From Alphaproteobacteria bacterium (GTDB lineage Bacteria; Pseudomonadota; Alphaproteobacteria; Rhizobiales; Devosiaceae): a stretch of DNA of 7,133 nucleotides. A program made the position numbers and the translations under genes. Positions within the stretch are counted from its first letter, which is position 1. The number at the start of each line of letters is the position of its first letter. The notes below the pieces were generated by a model, which made no database searches, was not told where the DNA came from, and was given only the letters and a program-made list of their open reading frames with translations. Of this stretch, positions 1-6,009 are shown in pieces. The stretch is taken from contig JAADFY010000055.1 in NCBI GenBank assembly GCA_013152625.1, positions 7,388 through 14,520 on the forward strand. Reading direction: 5' to 3'.

Positions 1-65
1 CCAAACGCCTGCCCACCGCGTCCAGCAACAAAAAGCCACCCGGTGAAACCAGACCGAAGCCTGAC
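1..65. other. Window edge, no assignable gene
   Basis: Two plus-strand frames are open from the left edge. One stops at 67-69, where its TAA overlaps the TAA of the minus-strand peptide gene in a shared TTAA. The other stops at 180-182. The visible part of the first encodes only about 22 residues, rich in Pro, Lys and Arg, with no recognisable motif. It could be the tail of a convergent gene lying mostly outside the window, but nothing here proves it. Confidence 0.3.
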
Positions 66-200
66 TTAATTGCCCTTCTCGCCCAATTTTGCTCCGATAC
101 GTTGCGAAAATCTCTTAACTTCACCCAGTTTGGCGCCTTTGGTCTGGGCAACGCCACCAAGGCGAAATCCCAGCAGTTTTGAGCGATCCAGTTTTGTCAC
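66..200 (-). CDS. Small basic peptide, 44 aa, unknown function
   Basis: A short open frame starts with GTG at 200, with AGGAGA at 207-212 spaced 6 nt upstream. This is the best ribosome binding site in the window and decides the start over an in-frame ATG at 218. The product begins MTKLDRSKLLGFRLGGVA and is strongly basic (11 Lys/Arg in 44), with no membrane segment, signal peptide or cysteine. The hexapeptide GAKLGE occurs twice, at residues 22-27 and 36-41. Five of its six codons differ between the copies, all synonymously, which is what selection on the protein would leave. It lies head-to-head with the ATP-grasp gene at 333, with 132 bp between the starts. I do not recognise a family. A RiPP-type precursor or a nucleic-acid-binding peptide are possibilities only by inference. 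The frame is also open further upstream, but that part is antisense to the ATP-grasp gene and is not credible coding sequence. Confidence 0.6.
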   Translation of the reverse strand: MTKLDRSKLLGFRLGGVAQTKGAKLGEVKRFSQRIGAKLGEKGN

Positions 201-206
201 GTGCGT

Positions 207-212
207 TCTCCT
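207..212 (-). promoter_or_regulatory. Shine-Dalgarno of the 44-aa peptide gene
   Basis: AGGAGA on the minus strand lies 6 nt upstream of the GTG at 200. It supports translation of the small peptide and favours GTG over the upstream ATG at 218, inside whose frame this motif would lie. Confidence 0.6.
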
Positions 213-320
213 GTTCATGTATTGGTGTGATATAACATTTTTGGCGGTTATCAGATACCAGTATCCGGCAGTTGACAGGTGCCATCGTGCCTGTGTTGTT
301 TTTTTGCCACCTGAATGACT

Positions 321-324
321 GGAG
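321..324 (+). promoter_or_regulatory. Shine-Dalgarno of the ATP-grasp gene
   Basis: GGAG is spaced 8 nt before the ATG at 333. The alternative ATG at 315 lies before this motif and has no purine-rich site of its own, so 333 is preferred as the start. Confidence 0.6.
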
Positions 325-332
325 TTTACACC

Positions 333-1295
333 ATGATCATCTTGATCGTCACTGGCGGTCACCGGCGCACCCACAAGATTGTGGCAACCCGGATCGGGGC
401 CGGTGCCTTCAAGATCGTCAGTTATGACTGGCTGTTTCGGCAGGCGAATCTGCCGTTGGCGACCTACATATTCACTGATTTTGACCGTCTTGGTTTTTGG
501 GAGTGCGAAGTTGCGGCCCGTGTGTTTCGCGCCCTGCGGGACGGGGGCGCAACCGTATTGAACGATCCGGCCATGGCGCTCCAGCGGGCGCCATTGCTCA
601 AGCGGCTGACCCTTGCCGGGGTCAACTCGTTTCAGGTCTGGCGCCCGGCGGATGGCGAACGGCCTGACAGGTTCCCGGTTTTTCTGCGCGGGCAGTCGGG
701 TCATCGCGGGCCGCTTTCGGACCTGCTGCATTCGTTGGAAGAAGTCGAGAAGACCATAAGCGGTCTGATCGGAGGCGGGCGGGCGGTCCTGCACGATCTG
801 CTGGTGGTGGAATACTGTGCGGCACCTATTTCCAATGGCCGGTTTGTCAAACATGCCGCCTATAGAGTTGGGGATGTGATCTGCCCTGCCCTGTCGCTCA
901 CGGGAAGCAGCTGGCCGGCCAAAGCCGGGCAAAGTGGTCTGGCCACCGATGCTGAATATGAAGCTCAGTTGAGTGCCGTTCGCAAAATGGAACATGTTGA
1001 TGAGATACTGGCTGTTTTCAAAATCGCCAACATCGCGTATGGCCGGGTCGATTTTACGATTTTGAACGGCAGGCTCGAGTTTTATGAAATCAACACAAAT
1101 CCAACGCTCAGACAGGTAACAACCCACCGGTCTGAACTCCGGGTCGAATCCTCCCGTCTGATAATGGACAAATACATCGAAGCGCTGTTAGCCCTTGATG
1201 TAACATCCTCGGGTACGATCGCGATTGAAGTGGCGGGGCAATCAAAAAGAGCCCGGCGCGATAATTTCTGGCGCCGAAGCCGAAGGGGCGCCTGA
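333..1295 (+). CDS. ATP-grasp domain protein, substrate unknown
   Basis: The 320-residue product looks like a single ATP-grasp enzyme, a fold that usually joins a carboxylate to an amine or thiol through an acylphosphate. The N-terminal part (about 1-100) resembles a pre-ATP-grasp domain, with TDFDRLGFWECE at 48-59 and VLNDP at 75-79. FPVFLR (114-119) should be the nucleotide-binding strand, with Arg where many family members have Lys. VVEY (158-161) fits the hinge glutamate. The C-terminal signature is GRVDF (237-241) followed by YEINTNP (251-257). D240, E252 and N254 occupy the Mg-ligand positions seen as D/E/N in D-Ala-D-Ala ligase, so it is probably catalytically competent. The last 18 residues are highly basic. 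No signal peptide is seen, so it is probably cytoplasmic. It is divergent from a 44-residue basic peptide gene and followed closely by a tiny membrane-protein gene. The fold is well supported; the substrate cannot be read from sequence. Confidence 0.87.
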   Translation: MIILIVTGGHRRTHKIVATRIGAGAFKIVSYDWLFRQANLPLATYIFTDFDRLGFWECEVAARVFRALRDGGATVLNDPAMALQRAPLLKRLTLAGVNSFQVWRPADGERPDRFPVFLRGQSGHRGPLSDLLHSLEEVEKTISGLIGGGRAVLHDLLVVEYCAAPISNGRFVKHAAYRVGDVICPALSLTGSSWPAKAGQSGLATDAEYEAQLSAVRKMEHVDEILAVFKIANIAYGRVDFTILNGRLEFYEINTNPTLRQVTTHRSELRVESSRLIMDKYIEALLALDVTSSGTIAIEVAGQSKRARRDNFWRRSRRGA

Positions 1296-1318
1296 CATTG
1301 TGGCGCGGGCGGGGACCT

Positions 1319-1450
1319 TTGAACGAAAAAACAGCGCTGGCGGCGCTCGTTATTCTTGTTCTGGCGTGGATTTTCGCCGGGTTCGGCTTTGAGGACATAA
1401 AAATCTGGGGCGATTACTTGAATGTCGGCGCCCCGGCACCAGACCGGTAA
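1319..1450 (+). CDS. Small single-pass membrane protein, 43 aa
   Basis: This short frame starts at TTG 1319 and gives MNEKTALAALVILVLAW, continuing through a hydrophobic stretch from about residue 6 to 24. A polar tail (about residues 25-43) follows that contains FEDIKIWGDYLNVG and ends in PAPDR. The layout suggests one transmembrane helix. GGGG at 1311-1314 is a closely spaced ribosome binding site. An in-frame TTG at 1298 (50 aa) has AAGGGG at 1283-1288 with 9 nt spacing and is a real alternative. It starts 23 bp (or 2 bp) after the ATP-grasp stop, so it may be co-transcribed with it, and its stop lies 15 bp from the convergent lepA stop. I know no family for it. The hydrophobic segment and the fit into an otherwise empty gap are the support; the non-ATG start and small size weaken the call. 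Confidence 0.45.
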   Translation: MNEKTALAALVILVLAWIFAGFGFEDIKIWGDYLNVGAPAPDR

Positions 1451-1465
1451 GCGTCCGTTTACGCC

Positions 1466-3289
1466 CTATTCCCCCATCTTGAGCGCCTTGATAAACGCCT
1501 CTTGCGGAATTTCGACCTTGCCGAACTGGCGCATGCGCTTCTTGCCCGCCTTTTGCTTGTCGAGCAGCTTGCGCTTGCGGGTGGCATCGCCGCCATAACA
1601 TTTCGCGGTCACGTCCTTGCGCAGGGCGGAAATGGTTTCCCGGGCAATGATCCGCCCGCCAATGGCGGCTTGAATGGGGATCTTGAACAGGTGCTGGGGG
1701 ATGAGTTCTTTCAGCTTCTCGCACAGCACCCGGCCCCGGGTTTCAGCCACCGAGCGATGGACGAGCATGGAAAGCGCATCCACGGGTTCGGCGTTGACCA
1801 GCACATTCAATTTGACCAGGTCGCCCTCGCGATAGTCATCGATCTGATAGTCAAAACTGGCATAACCCCGGGTGACCGATTTCAGCCGGTCATAAAAATC
1901 AAACACGACTTCATTAAGGGGCAGGCCATATTCAACCATGGCCCGGTTGCCCACATAAGTTAAGTTGCGCTGAATGCCGCGCCGGTCCTGACACAGTTTT
2001 AGAACCGAGCCGAGATATTCATCCGGGGTGAGGATGGTGGCGGCAATCCACGGCTCACGGATGGCGGCGATTTTGACCGGGTCGGGCATATCGGCGGGAT
2101 TGTGCAGTTTTTGCTCATCGCCATTGTTTAGTTCAATCTCGTAAACCACCGATGGCGCCGTGGCGATCAGTTCAAGATTAAATTCGCGCTCCAGCCTTTC
2201 GGTGATGATCTCAAGGTGCAACAGACCGAGGAACCCGCAGCGAAACCCGAACCCTAAGGCCGCCGAGGTTTCCATCTCGAAGGTAAAGGAGGCATCGTTG
2301 AGCCGGAGACGGGCCACGGCGGCGCGCAAATCATCAAAATCATTGGCATCAACGGGAAACAGGCCACAAAAAACCACCGGCTGGGCGGGGCGGAAACCGG
2401 GTAAAGCATCGACACAGGGACGCCGGTCATCGGTAATGGTATCGCCGACATTGGTATCGGCCACTTCCTTGATCGAGGCGGTAACAAAGCCCAGTTCTCC
2501 CGGCCCGAGCCCGTCAATTTCCACCAGCTTGGGGGTAAAAACCCCCACCCGGTCCAGTTCATAGGTGGCGCCGGTGGCCATCATGCGCACCTTCTGGCCC
2601 TTCTTGATGGTGCCATCGAACACGCGGATCAAAACCACCACGCCGAGATAGGCGTCGTACCAACTATCCACCAGCAAAGCTTTCAAGGGCGCTTCGCGAT
2701 CACCGACAGGCGGCGGCAGGCGGTCGACGATGGCTCTTAGCACCCCATCTATTCCCTTGCCGGTCTTGGCCGAAATCTCAACGGCCTCGGAGGCGTCAAG
2801 CCCGATCACGTCTTCGATCTGCTGGCGGACCCTTGCCGGCTCGGCGGCGGGCAGGTCGATCTTGTTCAGCACCGACACAATTTCATGGTTGGCTTCGATG
2901 GCCTGATAGACATTGGCCAGGGTCTGGGCCTCCACGCCCTGGGAGGCGTCCACCACCAGCAGCGACCCTTCACAGGCGGCCAGCGAGCGATTGACCTCAT
3001 AGGCGAAGTCCACATGGCCGGGGGTATCGATGAGGTTGAGCACATAGGTTTGCCCGTCATCGGCGTCATAGCTCAAGCGTACGGTCTGGGCCTTGATGGT
3101 GATGCCGCGCTCGCGCTCGATGTCCATGGAATCAAGGACCTGCTCCTTCATCTCGCGCAGCTCCAGGCCGCCGGTGAGTTGAATGAGACGATCGGCCAGG
3201 GTGGACTTGCCGTGGTCGATATGGGCAACGATGGAGAAATTGCGGATTTTGCTTAAAGGGGTCTTCACGGGGGGCTTTGGTGCTGACAT
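1466..3289 (-). CDS. lepA: Elongation factor 4 (LepA), ribosome back-translocating GTPase
   Basis: LepA is a conserved translational GTPase that acts on the ribosome; it promotes back-translocation in vitro and is linked to 30S assembly and initiation. All G motifs are present in the 607-residue product: AHIDHGKST (22-30), ERGITIK (60-66), DTPGH (88-92), NKID (142-145) and SAKTG (173-177). The EF-G-like domains follow, then the LepA-specific C-terminal domain ending in RMRQFGKVEIPQEAFIKAL. Length is normal for the family (about 600). The ATG at 3289 fits the family start: a 14-residue leader precedes IRNFSIVAHIDHGKS. A TTG at 3331 would add 14 residues with no family support. Neither start has a good Shine-Dalgarno. 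The gene follows the GMC oxidoreductase on the same strand with a 62-bp gap, so read-through from that gene is possible. It converges on the small membrane-protein gene. No clear terminator hairpin is visible in the 15 bp between the stops. Confidence 0.98.
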   Translation of the reverse strand: MSAPKPPVKTPLSKIRNFSIVAHIDHGKSTLADRLIQLTGGLELREMKEQVLDSMDIERERGITIKAQTVRLSYDADDGQTYVLNLIDTPGHVDFAYEVNRSLAACEGSLLVVDASQGVEAQTLANVYQAIEANHEIVSVLNKIDLPAAEPARVRQQIEDVIGLDASEAVEISAKTGKGIDGVLRAIVDRLPPPVGDREAPLKALLVDSWYDAYLGVVVLIRVFDGTIKKGQKVRMMATGATYELDRVGVFTPKLVEIDGLGPGELGFVTASIKEVADTNVGDTITDDRRPCVDALPGFRPAQPVVFCGLFPVDANDFDDLRAAVARLRLNDASFTFEMETSAALGFGFRCGFLGLLHLEIITERLEREFNLELIATAPSVVYEIELNNGDEQKLHNPADMPDPVKIAAIREPWIAATILTPDEYLGSVLKLCQDRRGIQRNLTYVGNRAMVEYGLPLNEVVFDFYDRLKSVTRGYASFDYQIDDYREGDLVKLNVLVNAEPVDALSMLVHRSVAETRGRVLCEKLKELIPQHLFKIPIQAAIGGRIIARETISALRKDVTAKCYGGDATRKRKLLDKQKAGKKRMRQFGKVEIPQEAFIKALKMGE

Positions 3290-3351
3290 GGGGGACAGGC
3301 GGCCATGTAACAGGTTCCGCGCCCTGCGCAAAGCGGCGACCGAGGGTGTCG

Positions 3352-5820
3352 TTATGGAATATCGGTCAGATCGTCGGGCAAAGGCGGAGGCTGTTCGGGC
3401 TTTGTTTTTTTCTTTGCGGGCCCTGTGGGCGGCGGTTCTGAGCCGCCTGGCTCCGCCGGTTTGTCCCCGGTTTTTGCCGCCGCCGGTTCGTTGTCAGCGG
3501 CAGGGGGCGCTTGAGGCGCTTGGGGTTCTTGAGGCGCTTGGGGTTCTTGAGGTTTTTGGGAAGCCGGCTCATTGGCCAGGAGCGCGGCACGCAGGTTTTC
3601 AAAGCTTTTTGAATCCAGCCCTGTTTTCATATCCCGGTCACCCACAAAAGGCACCGCCCCGGACGTGGCTGGGTTTTGCGTTTTCGTGCCCTGCGGCCTG
3701 GTGGACGATCCGGGCGTATCGGTGGTTATGGTTTCCGCGCGCTCAACCGGTTCGGGCGCGGGAGACTTTGGGGGACCGGACCCGATCGTGGTCACCTGCT
3801 GGACCGCCGCGGGGGCGGGCGGTGGACCAGTACCGGGGCCCTCCGGCGGCGGGGTGGTTTTTGCTCCCCCCTGCCCGGCGGGTTTATCGGTAGGGGGGTG
3901 GCGCTGAAATGCGGCGGCAAACCGGCCCAGTTTGAGCCGTTTTGGCGGGTGCTCGGGTGGTGGCGTTCCAACGGGCGCCAGGGTCGGGCGCAGAGGATCG
4001 AGGGGTGCTGTTCTGGGCGGTGTCTTTTGGGCTGGCGGTGTGGGAGCCGGCACCGTTTTGAGCGCGACGGCTGCGAGCCCGGCTTCAAGATCCGGTTTCG
4101 CTTTTGGTTTCGGTTTTGCTTCAGGCTCGGATCGGGCCGGCGACCCGGCCGGGCGTGTCGGGGTTGCAACCCCGGTGTCGGCGCTCTCGATTTTTGTTTC
4201 ATCGTTTGCCGCACGATGATCGGCGGCCAGAATTTCGGCGGCGCGGCTGCCCAGCATGAACGCCACCGCATTTGTATCACCGGAGGGAATAAACGGTACG
4301 GCGGCGCAATCAATGACCCGCAAACCGTCGACACCGCGCACCGCGAGGCGCGGATCAAGCACGGCTAACGGGTCGTGACTGGGTCCCATGCGGGCCGACC
4401 CGACCGGATGATGGGCCGAGGTGACGGTTTTTAAGGCAAAGGCGGACAGGTCGTCCTCGCTTTGTTTTTTGGCGCCGGGCAACAACTCGGCACCGACAAT
4501 TTTATCAAGGGGCGCGGTGGCCAGCAGTTCGCGGGCAGACACAAGGGATGCTATCATCAGGCGCAAATCCTCCGGCTGGCCGAAAAAATTGGTCTCGATG
4601 ACCGGGGGGTCTTTCGGGTTGGCAGACTTTAAGCGCACGCTGCCCCGGGCCCTGGGCCGCAGCAGGGACGATATCAGGGTCATGCCGCCGGTGGGGCGCA
4701 CGCCCCTGATTTCACGGTCAAGGGATACGCTGGGGACACAAACCAGTTGCACCGTCGGACGGGCACCGCCATCGGGGTCAAAAAACAGGGCCGCTTCCAC
4801 ACCGGGGCTGGTGGCCGGGCCGGAACCGAAAAACCGGTACTGGGCCGCACTGCGATAGCGACCAAGCCCGGTAAAATGCTCAAAATAGCCGCTGTCGGGG
4901 CTGGTGGCGGCAACCACTGGAACCTGGGGATGGTCCTGGACATTGGCGCCCACCCCGGGCAGATCGGCGATCACCTGGATATCATGCTCGCGCAGTTGCG
5001 CGGCGCCGCCAATGCCCGACAGCATAAGCAGTTTTGCCGTATTGTAGGTGCCTGCCGCGAGCAGAACCTCGCGCCCGGCCCGCACCGTTTGTCTCCGCCC
5101 GCCCATGACATATTCAAGGCCGACGGCCCGCCCGCCCTCCATGGCGACCCGGGTGACCCGGGCTCCGGTGCGCACCTCAAGGTTGGGGTTGCCCTCAAGG
5201 GGGGCCAGCAGACGTTTGAAGGCATCCGCCCGCACCATCCGCTGGTCGATGGTGCCCAGGGTATGCTGGAACAGCCCCACCCCGTTCTGGCGCTCACCGT
5301 TAAAATCGGGGTTCAGGTCATGGCCGCGGCTCTGGCCGGCAAGCAGGAATTTTCTGGTGGTGGGGCAGATATGGCCGGGGCCGGACACCGGTATTTGTCC
5401 GTTGATACCGTGAAAATGATTGTTGAATGTCTCGTTGGCCTCCAGGGCGGTAAAATGGGGCAAAACATCCTCGTAGGACCAGCCGGTCCCCCGCCCCACA
5501 TAATAGGCCCAACTGTCAAAATCCTCGCGCTGGCCGCGCAGGTAGATCATGGCACCGACAGTGCTGCCGCCGCCGAGAACCTTTGGTTCTGCAATCAACG
5601 GCGCGCGACCGCCCAGACGGCGCTGGGGGCTCGATTTGTGATTTGAAAAAAACCGGCCGCGACCGGCCATTTTCATGTGGGCGTAAGGTACCGACATTTT
5701 GCCGGCCCGGTCTGCCACGCCGCGCTCGAGCACGAGAACCTTAAAGCCGAACTCGCCCACCAGCCGCGCCGCAGCCACACAGGCCGAAGAGCCGCCCCCA
5801 GCAATAACAAAGTCAAACAT
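3352..5820 (-). CDS. GMC-family FAD-dependent oxidoreductase with a 289-residue Pro/Ala-rich C-terminal tail
   Basis: This is a flavoprotein of the glucose-methanol-choline family, closest in layout to choline/alcohol dehydrogenases, which oxidise an alcohol to an aldehyde. From ATG 5820 the core spans residues 1-533. FDFVIAGGGSSAC (2-14) is the FAD dinucleotide fold, with Ala for the usual third Gly. LGGGSTVGAMIYLRG (82-96) is GMC signature 1, with G89 where Asn is common. GTYNTAKLLMLSGIG (257-271) is signature 2, and LPGVGANVQDHP is at 287-298. HHPVGSARMG (470-479) holds the catalytic His471. D515 lies 44 residues on, where relatives have His or Asn. Residues 534-822 form a low-complexity, probably disordered tail rich in Pro, Ala, Lys, Thr and Glu, ending DDLTDIP. 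No signal peptide is seen. The start is uncertain: ATG 5820 fits the family N-terminus, TTG 5838 has AGGGGA 9 nt upstream, and ATG 5856 has a purine-rich stretch only about 15 nt away. The substrate is unknown. Confidence 0.94.
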   Translation of the reverse strand: MFDFVIAGGGSSACVAAARLVGEFGFKVLVLERGVADRAGKMSVPYAHMKMAGRGRFFSNHKSSPQRRLGGRAPLIAEPKVLGGGSTVGAMIYLRGQREDFDSWAYYVGRGTGWSYEDVLPHFTALEANETFNNHFHGINGQIPVSGPGHICPTTRKFLLAGQSRGHDLNPDFNGERQNGVGLFQHTLGTIDQRMVRADAFKRLLAPLEGNPNLEVRTGARVTRVAMEGGRAVGLEYVMGGRRQTVRAGREVLLAAGTYNTAKLLMLSGIGGAAQLREHDIQVIADLPGVGANVQDHPQVPVVAATSPDSGYFEHFTGLGRYRSAAQYRFFGSGPATSPGVEAALFFDPDGGARPTVQLVCVPSVSLDREIRGVRPTGGMTLISSLLRPRARGSVRLKSANPKDPPVIETNFFGQPEDLRLMIASLVSARELLATAPLDKIVGAELLPGAKKQSEDDLSAFALKTVTSAHHPVGSARMGPSHDPLAVLDPRLAVRGVDGLRVIDCAAVPFIPSGDTNAVAFMLGSRAAEILAADHRAANDETKIESADTGVATPTRPAGSPARSEPEAKPKPKAKPDLEAGLAAVALKTVPAPTPPAQKTPPRTAPLDPLRPTLAPVGTPPPEHPPKRLKLGRFAAAFQRHPPTDKPAGQGGAKTTPPPEGPGTGPPPAPAAVQQVTTIGSGPPKSPAPEPVERAETITTDTPGSSTRPQGTKTQNPATSGAVPFVGDRDMKTGLDSKSFENLRAALLANEPASQKPQEPQAPQEPQAPQAPPAADNEPAAAKTGDKPAEPGGSEPPPTGPAKKKTKPEQPPPLPDDLTDIP
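3355..4221 (-). other. Disordered C-terminal tail of the GMC oxidoreductase
   Basis: This part of the gene encodes residues 534-822. It is dominated by Pro, Ala, Lys, Glu and Thr, with TonB-linker-like stretches such as EPEAKPKPKAKP (residues 572-583) and a basic patch PKRLKLGRF. One island looks less disordered and may form a short helix: DSKSFENLRAALLANEP, about residues 736-752. The tail stays in the same uninterrupted frame as the catalytic core, so it is not an obvious frameshift artefact. Proteins of the GMC family normally end soon after the motif found here at residues 513-531. Confidence 0.8.
3510..3563. repeat. 18-bp tandem repeat in the GMC tail
   Basis: Two perfect 18-bp copies (3510-3527 and 3528-3545, unit CTTGAGGCGCTTGGGGTT on the plus strand) are followed by a degenerate third (3546-3563, about 12 of 18 matching). 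In the coding frame they give the Pro-Gln-rich repeats PQEPQA-PQEPQA of the tail. The unit is a multiple of three, so copy-number change would lengthen or shorten the protein without a frameshift. Confidence 0.8.
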
Positions 5821-6009
5821 GTCGTCAGATTTCGTCAAGCCGGCACGTCCCCTCATAAATAAATATCATCGCTCCCCGATCCTTACCGGGGTATCTATCA
5901 GGTCATATGAGTGCGCCGGACAATAGGCAAGACCGGCAAAGCGATCGTTGGTTGCGTCGGGCAGCGCGGCGGAGCAAAGCCGGATACGGGCGAAACGGGG
6001 AAGCGGGGC
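5821..6009. promoter_or_regulatory. Divergent intergenic region between the GMC oxidoreductase and acetyltransferase genes
   Basis: This 189-bp region should carry the promoters of both divergent genes. It has an A+T-rich patch (about 5855-5868) close to the GMC start and a small imperfect hairpin with 5-bp CCCCG/CGGGG arms (5874-5878 and 5887-5891). I see no convincing -35/-10 pair on either strand. A 40-codon frame (ATG 5907 to stop 6029) crosses it and overlaps the acetyltransferase start, without features that would make it believable. Confidence 0.3.
5848..5853 (-). promoter_or_regulatory. Possible ribosome binding site for a TTG start of the GMC gene
   Basis: AGGGGA on the minus strand lies 9 nt before an in-frame TTG at 5838, which would give MTKSDD ahead of the family-like MFDFVIAGGG. 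Neither the ATG at 5820 nor the ATG at 5856 has a well-placed site, so this could be the true signal. Initiation at 5820 cannot be excluded. Confidence 0.35.

Larger units (their letters stand above)
201..332. promoter_or_regulatory. Divergent intergenic region between the peptide gene and the ATP-grasp gene
   Basis: This 132-bp stretch is richer in A+T than its surroundings and must hold the promoters of two divergent genes. On the plus strand a perfect TTGACA (272-277) sits at a suitable distance from the ATP-grasp start, but the hexamer 17 bp downstream (GTTGTT) is a poor -10. Around 229-236 a TATA-rich stretch could serve as a -10 for the minus-strand gene, without a convincing -35. A small inverted repeat, GATAC-CA-GTATC (254-265), could be an operator but is short enough to be chance. 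Confidence 0.35.

Noticed and set aside
272..300. Sigma-70 promoter with TTGACA at 272-277
   Set aside because: The -35 is perfect, but no acceptable -10 lies 16-18 bp downstream, so it is mentioned only as a possibility within the intergenic entry.
70..318. 82-codon plus-strand frame at the left end
   Set aside because: It runs through the divergent intergenic region and antisense to the 44-aa gene. It has no ribosome binding site and its composition is not protein-like.
201..1127. Upstream extension of the 66-200 minus-strand frame to 353 codons
   Set aside because: Most of it is antisense to the ATP-grasp gene and has no domain character. Only the 3' part with its own GTG and AGGAGA is credible.
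1451..1465. Terminator between the small membrane-protein gene and lepA
   Set aside because: Only 4-bp complementary arms and no T-run are visible on either strand.
3183..3893. Plus-strand open frame over the lepA start and GMC tail
   Set aside because: Low-complexity GC-rich sequence opens several frames here. The product is Arg/Pro-rich with no domain and crosses two well-supported minus-strand genes.
4747..5646. Long plus-strand open frame (299 codons) antisense to the GMC gene
   Set aside because: It mirrors the codon structure of a GC-rich gene on the other strand, has no recognisable motif, and the minus-strand frame carries all GMC signatures.
5911..6009. N-terminal extension of the acetyltransferase to GTG 5911
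   Set aside because: The extra 33 residues have no family similarity and no ribosome binding site. The ATG at 6010 fits the GNAT N-terminus.
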